A stretch of 64,000 nt of DNA from NCBI GenBank assembly GCA_027494165.1, contig JAOSJM010000001.1, forward strand, positions 496,001 through 560,000. Direction: 5' to 3'. The notes beneath the pieces were generated by a model. That model did no database searches, had not been told where the DNA came from, and saw only the letters and a list, made by a program, of their open reading frames with translations. Shown here piece by piece: positions 45,059-55,919 of the stretch. The DNA comes from Acidimicrobiia bacterium. GTDB lineage: Bacteria > Actinomycetota > Acidimicrobiia > IMCC26256 > JAOSJM01. Made by a program: the position numbers and the translations under genes. Positions within the stretch are counted from its first letter, which is position 1. Each line of letters starts with the position of its first letter.

Positions 45059-46672
45059 ATGCTGGATCGAGACCTCGTCCTGCCGCACACGATCGCCCGC
45101 CGGGCCGAGGCCGACCCCGGACGCGTCTGCATCCAGGAGGTGGACGGGCGCACCTTCACCTACGGCGAGCTGCACGAGGCGGTGCTCACGTGGGCCGACG
45201 CCCTCCGCCGCCTCGGGGTGGGGTCCGAGGACACGGTGGCCACGATGTTCCCGAACACCGCCGACTCCTTCCTGGCCTGGCTGGCCTGCGGGTGGCTGCG
45301 GGCGTTCGAGGTGCCGATCAACACCATGTACCGCGGCCGCATGCTCGAGTACATCCTCACGAACTCCCGGGCCCGGACCCTGGTCTTCGCCGAGGAGTAC
45401 CTGCCCCAGCTCGCCGACGTCGCCGGCGCGCTCGAGCACGCCGAGCGGGTCGTCGTGCCCGACCTGTCGGGCGAGCCCCCGGACCTGCCGTTCCCCGTGC
45501 TGGGTCCCGGCGACTTCCTCGCCGGCGCGGCCCCCGCCGCCGACCTCGAGGGCCCGGCCCACCACGACGTCTGCTGCATCATCTACACCTCGGGCACGAC
45601 CGGGCCGGCCAAGGGTGTGCTCATGCCCTGGGCCGAGCTCTACACGGGGTTCCTGGGCGCGGTGCCCGAGGACAGCCTGGTGCCCGAGGGGGCCTACTAC
45701 TCGGCGCTGCCGACGTTCCACGTCGGCGGGAAGATCTCGGTGTACCTCGCCGCGGTGCGCAACGCCCGGGTGGTGCTGCGGGAGAAGTTCAGCCTCACGG
45801 AGTTCTGGGACGACGTGCACCGCTACGGCTGCACCACGACCGGGCTCATCGGCATGATGGCCCAGCTCCTCCTCACCCTCCCGGCCCGGCCCGACGACGC
45901 CGACAACCCGCTGCACCGGATCCAGACGGGCCCGCTGTTCCCCGAGGTCGACGAGTTCGAGCGGCGCTTCGGGCTCGACGTCTTCACCGGCTACGGGATG
46001 ACCGAGATCGGCGCGCCCACGTTCATGACCAGCGCCCAGCGCCGCGACTGGCGGAGCTGCGGTCTCGTCCGGCCCGGCTACGAGCTGCGGATCGTCGACG
46101 AGTACGACGAGGAGGTGCCCGTCGGCGAGGTCGGTGAGCTGATCGTCCGCACCGCCGAGCCGTGGCTGCTCAACTCGGGCTACTTCGCCAACCCCGAGGC
46201 CACCGCCCGGTCCTGGCGCAACGGCTGGTTCCACACCGGCGACGGCTTCCGCCGGGACGAGGAGGGCTTCTACTACTTCGTCGACCGGCTCAAGGACGCC
46301 ATGCGCAAGAAGGGCGAGAACATCTCGTCGCTCGAGGTCGAGGGGTACGTGCGCGAGCACCCCGCCGTCCTCGAGGTGGCGGCCGTGGCCGCGCCCTCGG
46401 ACTTCGGGCACGGCGAGGACGAGGTGAAGGTCGTGGTCGTGCCCGCTCCGGGGGCGGAGCTCGACCCGGCCGAGCTGGTGGCCTTCCTGGAGCCCCGTAT
46501 GCCGCGCTTCATGCTGCCCCGGTTCGTGGAGGTCGTGTCCGAGCTGCCCAAGACCCAGACCCAGCGGATCCGTAAGGTGGAGCTGCGAACCGAGACGCTC
46601 AACGAGCGGACCTGGGACCGCGAGCGGGGGCGCGACCTGACCGCCGAGGAGGCGGCCGGGGCGTCCGGCTGA
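45059..46672 (+). CDS. AMP-forming acyl-CoA synthetase
   Basis: A 537-residue, intact adenylate-forming ligase: CCIIYTSGTTGPAKGV at about 178, GYGMTEIGAPTFM, GDGFRRDEEGFYYFVDRLKDAMRKKGENIS and the C-terminal TQTQRIRKVELR with the catalytic lysine. The NISS rather than NVYP wording in the hinge resembles crotonobetaine/carnitine-type and related CoA ligases. Substrate unknown. The ATG follows AGGAGGAGCCCC. It sits between a crotonase and an amidase on one strand, a likely operon that would first free an acid from its amide and then activate it. Confidence 0.9.
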   Translation: MLDRDLVLPHTIARRAEADPGRVCIQEVDGRTFTYGELHEAVLTWADALRRLGVGSEDTVATMFPNTADSFLAWLACGWLRAFEVPINTMYRGRMLEYILTNSRARTLVFAEEYLPQLADVAGALEHAERVVVPDLSGEPPDLPFPVLGPGDFLAGAAPAADLEGPAHHDVCCIIYTSGTTGPAKGVLMPWAELYTGFLGAVPEDSLVPEGAYYSALPTFHVGGKISVYLAAVRNARVVLREKFSLTEFWDDVHRYGCTTTGLIGMMAQLLLTLPARPDDADNPLHRIQTGPLFPEVDEFERRFGLDVFTGYGMTEIGAPTFMTSAQRRDWRSCGLVRPGYELRIVDEYDEEVPVGEVGELIVRTAEPWLLNSGYFANPEATARSWRNGWFHTGDGFRRDEEGFYYFVDRLKDAMRKKGENISSLEVEGYVREHPAVLEVAAVAAPSDFGHGEDEVKVVVVPAPGAELDPAELVAFLEPRMPRFMLPRFVEVVSELPKTQTQRIRKVELRTETLNERTWDRERGRDLTAEEAAGASG

Positions 46673-46720
46673 ACCGGCACGGCCCGAGGCCCTCCCGGCG
46701 ACGATCGGAGCGGAGGGACC

Positions 46721-48140
46721 ATGGACGCGACGGAGCGGCGGGAGCTGGCCTTCACCCCGGCGGTCGAGCAGGCCCGCCTGGTGCGCCGGGGAGCGGTGTC
46801 CCCATCGGAGCTCGCGGAGTGCTACCTGGCCCGCATCGACGAGCTGAACCCCCGTCTCGGCGCGTACCTCACCGTGGCCGAGGCCTTCGCCCGGGAGCAC
46901 GCCCGCCGGGCCGAGGACGTGCTCGCCCGGGGCGAGGACGTCCCGCCGCTGTGCGGCGTGCCGCTCTCGGTGAAGGACCTCAACGACACCGCGGGGATCC
47001 GCACCACCCACGGGACCGCGGCGTGGGCCGACCGCGTACCCGAGGCCGACGACGAGGTGGTCTCCCGGATGAAGGCGGCCGGGCTCGTCGTCCTGGGCAA
47101 GACGGTGACGCCGGAGTTCGGTCCCCTGAACATCAGCGAGCCGCCCGCCTACCCCCCGGGCCGGAACCCCTGGGACCCGGAGCGGAGCTGCGGGGGCTCC
47201 TCGGGTGGCGCGGCCGCCGCGCTGGCGGCCGGGCTCTGCGCCCTGTCCCATGGTTCCGACGGCGGGGGCTCGATCCGCAACCCGGCCGCCTGGTGCGGGG
47301 TGTACGGGATCAAGCCGACCCGGGGGCGGGTCTCGGACCGTCCCCGGCCGAACCGCTTCTTCAGCATCAACGGGCCGCTCGGCCGCACTGTCGCCGACGC
47401 CGCGGCGCTCCTGGACGCCATGGCCGGCTACGCCACCGGCGACGCCTGGTGGGCGCCGCCGCCCGAACGGCCGCTGCTGGAGGAGGTGGGGGGTGCCGCC
47501 GGGGCGGCTCCGGGTGGCCGTCCACCCCCATCCCGGCCTGCCTGCCGGCGAGGTCGCGCCGGCCCACCGAACCGCCGCCGAGGAGGCGGCGGCCCTGCTC
47601 GGCGACCTCGGCCACGTGGTGGAGCCGGTGGACCCGCCGGTCTTCGACCCCGAGCTGCTGGCCGGCACCTCGGTGGTGTTCGCGGCCGACTGGGCGGCCC
47701 GGGTCCCGGAGCTGCCGCCCCTCGAGACGATGGACCCCTGGATGCGCACCCTCATCGAGATGGGGAACATGGTGCGCGCGCCCGACTACGTGGCCGCGAT
47801 GCACGCGCTCCAGGACCGGTCGCGCCAGGTGGTGGGGTTCTTCGACCGCTTCGACCTGCTGCTGACGCCCACCGTCGCGCAACCCCCGCCCCGGGTGGGG
47901 GAGTACCGCGACGTCCGGGTGGACCAGGTCGCCCGCATGTTCGCCCTCACCCCGTTCACCGCGATGTGGAACACGACCGGCCAGCCGGCCGTGTCGATCC
48001 CGTGGGGGCTCGACGACGACGGCCTCCCCGTGGGGGTGCAACTCGTGGGGCGTCCCGCCGCCGAGGCGACGCTGGTGCGGGTGTCGGCCCAGGTGGAGGA
48101 GGCCAGACCCTGGGCCGGCCTCCGCCCGCCCGTGTCATAG
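46721..48140 (+). CDS. amidase-signature hydrolase, one frameshift
   Basis: About 472 residues after removing one surplus base in the G-run 47489-47494, which turns LLEEVGG into LLEEVGVPPGRLRVAV and restores the C-terminus (VEEARPWAGLRPPVS). Triad regions: SVKDLNDTAGIRTTHG (Lys), CGGSSGGAAAA (cis-Ser) and HGSDGGGSIRNPA (Ser). It is paralogous to the amidase at 18398. The start is an ATG 48 bp after the ligase stop. It should hydrolyse an amide or ester; the adjacent CoA ligase could then activate the released acid. Confidence 0.85.
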
Positions 48141-48160
48141 CAGAGCACCCACCAGGCTCG

Positions 48161-48178
48161 GGTCGTTGTGTACACAAG
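48161..48178. promoter_or_regulatory. TTGTGTACACAA palindrome
   Basis: GGTCGTTGTGTACACAAG contains a perfect 12-bp palindrome (48166-48177). Its first 15 bases equal those at 25240-25254. Here it lies 20 bp after the amidase stop, at the left edge of the atypical block, so it could be a regulatory site left by a lost gene or a recombination boundary. Confidence 0.35.
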
Positions 48179-49506
48179 CCACTCTGACACGGACCTTCTC
48201 GTCCTGGACTCATGGGACAGTTGCTGTACTGAGGAAGTCCGTGGGGCGGGAGTCTGCGGTAGAGGGGACGCGGGCGGGCGGAGCCAGGCGACGGGTGGCT
48301 CGGAAGCCCGGCTGAACTCGAGGATGGCTCAAGAGTCTTGCGCGAAACGACCTGCGTAGGGTGAAGGGGACTTCCAAGCGAGGTGACTGGCATGCCACGC
48401 CGCTCGATCACACGCGTCTTTCCATCATCCGTGATGAAGTTGAGCCGCAATCGGGAGTCTCGTGTCGGAGGAGCCTCCCGTGCCAAAGAAGAACGGTTCG
48501 AGATTGACCAACTCGCGGGGGCAAGTTGATCTGAGCCGGCCCGACGAATGCAACGAACCCAGCGGACCGGTTCGTTCCGTATTCCCCGTACAGGATGAGT
48601 TTGCGGACCCTGTCGGTGGTCGATCACAGTACGCACGTGCCTGAAGTGGACAGACTGTTGATTCTGAGCCGAAATCGATACAGATACTTGGGCTTCCCAG
48701 GTGAATGGCCAGTCAGCAGGACGGCTGGACGGAGGTGTACTGCATCGAGAAGGTCGCCCTTGGCACTCGGTCGAGCGCCCTCTTGTGAAGCCGGCAGTAC
48801 TGACGAGCGTGGTTCGGTGGGCTCCGATCGCCTGGGCTTTGCCTCGGCCTCGTCAACCCACTGTGGTCCCGAGGGGCGGTTCCGTGACCGCACTTCTACC
48901 GTACGGACGAAGCGACGTCCGGCGTGCTCGTAGTCCAGGTAGATGTCGACCTGCCGTGGGTTGTGGGTGTGCAGCCAGGGATGTGGGCGTTGAGACACAC
49001 TTGACGCACCGTTGCGTCGTCTTCGGCGAGGACCAGTTCGATGACGTGGGCCGCGAGCTCAGTGACCGCCCCTCGAGGGAGCGCCCTCGGGCGGGAGGCT
49101 CTCGAACGGCGAGGTGTGGAGTCCGTCATGACTCTTCTCGTCGGGGTCGCTCCTTCTGAAGATGGTGGAAGCCAGTTCGCGGTAGGGGACTCCGTTAACC
49201 CAATGGGGGGCTGCCGTCGGCTCGGTCCACCAGTGGCCTTCCGTGGGCAAATCCGATGTCGCCTATCGCGACGCGTTCTTCCGGAGCACACCGTCGCAAC
49301 CGCTGGCCTCCCAGGCCCAGCGGCGTGTCACGTACTCACCGTGGAGGGGTGTCACACGTTCAGTGTAGACGGCGAAGCAGTCAAATAGGCGTTGACGGCG
49401 GGACCGTTTCGACCGATCAGCAGGATTGTCTCCGGGGTGAGAGAGGCAGGTCCACCGAAGAGGAGTCCGAGTTCTCTCGTCTTGCGACAGGCAGCCCTCG
49501 CAGCGA
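48179..49506. other. atypical, lower-G+C block with no intact gene; decayed coding traces
   Basis: This stretch of about 1.33 kb has many more A/T bases and less biased codon usage than any other part of the window, and no complete gene can be built. On the minus strand, protein-like traces appear in alternating frames (for example HWVNGVPYRELASTIFRRSD near 49.2 kb and YLDYEHAGRRFVRTVEV near 48.9 kb, joined only by frameshifts). On the plus strand a frame ending at 49388 reads HVLTVEGCHTFSVDGEAVK, which resembles the end of a Hint/intein domain. I read it as remnants of transferred DNA; no function is claimed. Confidence 0.55.
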
Positions 49507-50646
49507 TCAGGCCACGGCGCCCGATCCGCGCAGGCCGGCGACCTCCTCGGCGCTGAACCCCCAGTCGGCGAGGGCCGTGTCGGTGTGGTCGCCGGGGTGG
49601 GGCGGCGGCCCGTGGATCGCCCCCGGGGTCCGGTCGAAGCGGGGTGCCGGGGCGGGCTGCACGATGCCCTCGACCTCCAGGTAGGCGTCGCGGGCCCGGT
49701 GGTGGGGGTGCTCGTGGACCTCGCCGAGGCCGAGGACCGGGGCGAAGCAGGCGTCGGTCCCCTCGAGCAGCTCGCACCACTCGTCCCGGGTCCGGGTGCG
49801 GAACAGCGCGGCGACGCGCTCCTTGGCCGCCGGCCAGCGGTCGCGGTCCATCTGGGGGCCGAGCTCGTCGGGGTCGAGGCCCACCCGCTCGAGGAGCTCG
49901 GCGTAGAACTGGGGCTCGATGGCGCCCACCGCCACGTACCTGCCGTCGGCCGTCTCGTAGGCGTCGTAGAAGGGTGCGCCGGAGTCGAGCAGGTTGGCGC
50001 CCCGCTCGTCGGTCCACATCCCGACGGCCCGCAGCGCGTGGAAGAACGTCATGAGGATCCCGGCGCCGTCGACCATGGCGGCGTCGACGACCTGGCCCCG
50101 GCCCGACGTGCTCCGCTCGACGAGGGCGCAGGTGATCCCGTACGCCAGCAGCATCCCGCCCCCGCCGAAGTCGCCCACGAGGTTGAGGGGCGGCACCGGA
50201 CCCTGGCCCCGCCGCCCGATCGGGTCGAGGGCCCCGGCGAGGGCGATGTAGTCGATGTCGTGGCCGGCGGCCTGGGACAGCGGTCCGTCCTGGCCCCACC
50301 CCGTCATCCGGCCGTAGACGAGACGGGGGTTCCGCCCGAGGCAGGGCTCGGGGCCGATCCCGAGCCGCTCGGCCACGCCGGGCCGGTAGCCCTCGAAGAG
50401 GACGTCGGCCTGCTCGGCGAGCCGCAGCACGGTCTCGACCCCGTCCGGGTGCTTGAGGTCCACGGCCACCGAGCGGCGACCCCGGGCCAGGAGGTCGCGG
50501 GTCGTGGTGGCCCGGTCGGCGCGGACGGCCTCCGCCCGGTCGACCCGGAGCACCTCGGCGCCCATGTCGGCGAGGAGCATCCCGCAGAGCGGGCCGGGCC
50601 CGATCCCCGTGAGCTCGACGACCCTGATGCCCCTGAGCGGGCCCAC
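49507..50646 (-). CDS. alpha-methylacyl-CoA racemase (CaiB/BaiF CoA-transferase family III fold)
   Basis: A 379-residue family III protein: VVELTGIGPGPLCGMLLADMGAEVLRVDR at the N-terminus, then AAGHDIDYIALAGAL and NLVGDFGGGGMLLAYGI, holding the histidine and aspartate that act in mycobacterial and human alpha-methylacyl-CoA racemase, and VGAIEPQFY with the accompanying glutamate. It should interconvert 2R- and 2S-methylacyl-CoAs so that branched fatty or steroid-like side chains can enter beta-oxidation. A plain CoA transferase is less likely because the His-Asp pair is present. It diverges from a crotonase gene across operator S9. Confidence 0.88.
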   Translation of the reverse strand: MGPLRGIRVVELTGIGPGPLCGMLLADMGAEVLRVDRAEAVRADRATTTRDLLARGRRSVAVDLKHPDGVETVLRLAEQADVLFEGYRPGVAERLGIGPEPCLGRNPRLVYGRMTGWGQDGPLSQAAGHDIDYIALAGALDPIGRRGQGPVPPLNLVGDFGGGGMLLAYGITCALVERSTSGRGQVVDAAMVDGAGILMTFFHALRAVGMWTDERGANLLDSGAPFYDAYETADGRYVAVGAIEPQFYAELLERVGLDPDELGPQMDRDRWPAAKERVAALFRTRTRDEWCELLEGTDACFAPVLGLGEVHEHPHHRARDAYLEVEGIVQPAPAPRFDRTPGAIHGPPPHPGDHTDTALADWGFSAEEVAGLRGSGAVA

Positions 50647-50699
50647 CGCGCTCCCTCCGTCTGCCGTCCCTCCGGCCGGGCCCCGGCCGGCGCTGCGAT

Positions 50700-50715
50700 G
50701 TTAGCCTGAGTTAAC
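50700..50715. promoter_or_regulatory. operator candidate S9
   Basis: GTTAGCCTGAGTTAAC in the 102-bp divergent gap between the racemase (start 50646) and the crotonase (start 50749). The right half is perfect; the left has one change. Confidence 0.6.
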
Positions 50716-50748
50716 GTAGGGCTCCCGAGGCTACGAGGAGGCAGCGCC

Positions 50749-51612
50749 GTGGGCGACTACGCCGGCTACGAGACGATCCTCGTCGAGGTGGACCGAGGGG
50801 TCGCCACCCTCACGCTGAACCGCCCCGACCGGCTCAACGCGGTGAACTTCACGATGGACATGGAGTTCCGCGAGGCCATCTGGGCCCTCGAGCGGGACGA
50901 GGACGTCCGGGCCATCGTCATCACCGGGGCCGGCAAGGCGTTCTGCTCCGGGTTCGACATGGAGGCGGGCAGCGACACGTTCGGGTCCGACACCCACGCC
51001 CGTCACGACCAGGAGCTGGGGGTCACCTCCGACACCATCTCCCACCACTACGCCTACTGGGACATGGTCACCCCCACGATCGTGGCCATCAACGGCTCGG
51101 CGGTGGGCGTGGGGATGACCCTGCCGCTGATGTTCGACGTCCGGTTCGTCGCCGAGGAGGCCAAGCTGGGGTTCGTCTTCGTGCGGCGGGGCGTCCTGCC
51201 CGAGGCGAACTCGACGTGGCTGCTGCCCCGCATCGTGGGCCTCGAGCTGGCCCTCGACCTCCTCCTGTCGGGCCGGATGTTCACCGGCCGCGAGGCCGCC
51301 GAGATGGGTCTCGCGTCCCGGGCCCTGCCCCGTGACGAGGTGCTCCCGGCCGCGCTGGACTACGCCCGCGATCTCGCCGAGAACACCGCTCCGGCCTCGG
51401 TGGCCCTGGCCAAGCGCCTCGTCTACCGGTTCCTCCAGGAGACCGACCGGGCGGCGGCCATGAACCTGGAGACCAAGCTCACGTGGTGGACCGGTGAGCA
51501 GCCGGACGCGATCGAGGGCGTGATGTCGTTCCTCGAGAAGCGGCCCCCGCGGTGGTCCGGCACCAAGCACCCCGACCTGTCGTCGGACCTCCACGAGGAC
51601 CTGCGCCGGTAG
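50749..51612 (+). CDS. crotonase-family enoyl-CoA hydratase/isomerase
   Basis: A 287-residue crotonase: VATLTLNRPDRLNAVNF, ITGAGKAFCSGFDMEAG, NGSAVGVGMTLPLMFDVRF and GVLPEANSTWLLPRIVG. The classical first glutamate position (GVGMTLPL) lacks an acidic residue, while LPEANST puts a glutamate where PaaG-like isomerases carry an acid. Isomerase or hydratase activity therefore cannot be separated. The GTG start has GAGGAGGCAG upstream. It ends 13 bp before the TetR gene, which is read from the other strand. Confidence 0.86.
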   Translation: MGDYAGYETILVEVDRGVATLTLNRPDRLNAVNFTMDMEFREAIWALERDEDVRAIVITGAGKAFCSGFDMEAGSDTFGSDTHARHDQELGVTSDTISHHYAYWDMVTPTIVAINGSAVGVGMTLPLMFDVRFVAEEAKLGFVFVRRGVLPEANSTWLLPRIVGLELALDLLLSGRMFTGREAAEMGLASRALPRDEVLPAALDYARDLAENTAPASVALAKRLVYRFLQETDRAAAMNLETKLTWWTGEQPDAIEGVMSFLEKRPPRWSGTKHPDLSSDLHEDLRR

Positions 51613-51625
51613 CGGGCGCAGCTCC

Positions 51626-52315
51626 TCAGCCTCCGGCGGCCGCCCGGGGAGCGACCTCGCCGTCGTGCTGGGCCGGCGCGGGCGTGAGGAGCGCGGCGAG
51701 GGCCATGCCCTCGAGGAGCTCGTGGAGCGCCCGTCGGGAGAGGCTGGTGTCGCGGTTCGCCACGGACTGGAGGAGCGCGCTCGCCGCGTGCACCGCCATG
51801 CGGGCCTCGCTGCCGGTGAGGTCGGGCCGGACCTCCCGCAACGCCGCGGCCCACTCGTCCATCATGCGGCGGTGGAGGGCGTCGATCTCCTGCCTGGCGT
51901 CGGGCGGGAGGTTGCGGCGCTCCTGCCAGTAGATGGCGGTGAGGGCCCGGTCGTCGATGCAGGCGTCGGCGGTGAAGTGCACCAGCTTGGCGAGCCGGTC
52001 GTCCGGGCCCCGTGACTCGGCGAGGGCTCGGGCCGTGGTCTCGTCGTGGGTGCGGACGGAGCGCTCGATGACGGCCACGAGCAGGTCGTGCTTGCTGGCG
52101 AAGTGCCGGTAGACGGCGGGGCCGGTGATGCCGACGGCCTCGCCGATGTCGTCGACGCCCGTCTCGGCGAAGCCCCGCTCGGCGAACAGGCGCGTCGCCG
52201 CCTCGAGGATGGCGTCGCGCCGGCTGGTCCGGGCCCGGCCTCCGATGCTGCGGGCGGCGTTCACCGCCGGGGTCCTCTGCTCATCGGTCCTCCGGCCCCG
52301 GGTGGTCGGCCGCAT
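51626..52315 (-). CDS. TetR-family transcriptional regulator, candidate regulator of the acyl-CoA genes
   Basis: The 229-residue protein has an N-terminal TetR helix-turn-helix: RRDAILEAATRLFAERGFAETGVDDIGEAVGITGPAVYRHFASKHDLL (split here only to show its length, about residues 33-80). The all-helical C-terminal domain should bind a small ligand, commonly an acyl-CoA in such loci. A 16-bp palindrome (S10) lies 22 bp upstream of its ATG, as expected for autorepression. The same motif precedes nine other promoters of acyl-CoA, amidase and transporter genes here, so it is the obvious candidate regulator. The assignment is inferred. Confidence 0.87.
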   Translation of the reverse strand: MRPTTRGRRTDEQRTPAVNAARSIGGRARTSRRDAILEAATRLFAERGFAETGVDDIGEAVGITGPAVYRHFASKHDLLVAVIERSVRTHDETTARALAESRGPDDRLAKLVHFTADACIDDRALTAIYWQERRNLPPDARQEIDALHRRMMDEWAAALREVRPDLTGSEARMAVHAASALLQSVANRDTSLSRRALHELLEGMALAALLTPAPAQHDGEVAPRAAAGG

Positions 52316-52337
52316 CCTACCCGCCGGCTCCCCCCAT

Positions 52338-52353
52338 GTGAATCACCGTTCAC
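52338..52353. promoter_or_regulatory. operator candidate S10, probable autoregulatory site
   Basis: GTGAATCACCGTTCAC, 22 bp upstream of the TetR ATG, in the divergent gap to lon. The right half is perfect; the left half differs at one base. Confidence 0.68.
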
Positions 52354-52477
52354 TTCGGGCGCGGGCCCGGCCGGATCGACGGGCCGGATCGCCGGACTGC
52401 CGGATCGGCCGGACGGAATGTCCCGACGGTCCCGACCGTTGGAGATGTAATCGTGTAATCGACGCGAAGAGGTGCCG

Positions 52478-54825
<2,348 letters not shown>

Positions 54826-54841
54826 CCGGTCCGATCCCGCC

Positions 54842-55919
54842 CTACGCGGGGGAGCCGGTCGAGCCGTTGCCCCCGGCGGAACCGACCCTCGCGGCGGTCC
54901 CGTTCGGGCCGGACCCCGGGGCCCCGTCGAGAGGGGAGTGGCAGGCCACGAAGTGGTCGGCGCCCACCTCGGCCATCACCGGCTCGTCGGTGGCGCAGCG
55001 CTCGCGGGCACGCGGGCAGCGGGTGCGGAACCGGCAGCCGGTCGGCGGGGCCACGGGCGAGGGGATCTCGCCTTCGAGGTGCTGGCGCTCGGACGCCCGG
55101 ACCGCCGGGTCGGGGACGGGGATGGCGCTGAGCAGCGCGGCGGTGTAGGGGGTGGCGCGGTGACTCGTAGAGGGCGTCGGCCGGGCCGACCTCGCAGAGC
55201 TTGCCCAGGTACATCACCGCCACCCGGTCGCTCACGTTCTTCACCACGGCGAGGTCGTGGGCGATGAAGACGAGCGTCAGGCCGTAGCGGGCCTTCATGT
55301 CCTCGAGGAGGTTGAGGATCTGGGCCTGGACGGACACGTCGAGCGCCGACACCGGCTCGTCGCAGATGATGAGCTTCGGTTCGACGGCGACGGCCCGGGC
55401 GATCGAGATCCGCTGGCACTGACCGCCCGAGAACTGGTGGGGCCGCCGGCTGCGAGCGACGTCCGGGTCGAGGCCGACCGCCTCGAGCACCTCGTCGACC
55501 TTGGCCTGGCGCGCCGCGGCGTCGCCCATGTTCCACACGGCCAACCCCTCACCGACGATGTCGGCGACCCGTCGGCGAGGGTTCAGGGACGAGATCGGAT
55601 CCTGGAAGATCATCTGCATCCGGGGCCGCATCCTGCGGAGCTCCTCGCCGCGCAGCTCGGTCATCTCGCGCCCCTCGAAGCGCACGCTGCCCGAGGTGGG
55701 CCGGGGGAGCTGCATGACGGCTCGCCCGGTCGTGGACTTGCCGCAGCCGGACTCGCCCACCAGCCCGAGCGTCTCGCCCTCGAGCACGTCGATGCTCACG
55801 TCGGACACCGCGTGCACCTTGAGGCCGAGGCGCCCGACCGGGAACTCCACCACGAGGCGCTCGACGCGCAGGAGCGCGTCGTCGACCGGCCGGAGGTGGG
55901 CGGTACCGCTGCCGGCCAT
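54842..55919 (-). CDS. dppF: peptide ABC transporter ATPase, DppF/OppF-like, one frameshift
   Basis: About 358 residues after removing one surplus base in the G-run 55148-55152. Motifs: VGESGCGKST (Walker A), FSGGQCQRISIARAVAVEP (signature), LIICDEPVSALDVSVQAQ (Walker B) and, after correction, HPYTAALLSAIPVPDP followed by the cysteine-rich C-terminal GCRFRTRCPRARERC typical of oligopeptide-type ATPases. Its ATG overlaps the stop of the upstream ATPase by one base. It powers uptake of peptides or other amide compounds through the permease pair upstream. Confidence 0.88.

Noticed and set aside
49194..49200. GTTAAC half-site in the atypical block as an eleventh operator
   Set aside because: The left half does not match and there is no gene start beside it.
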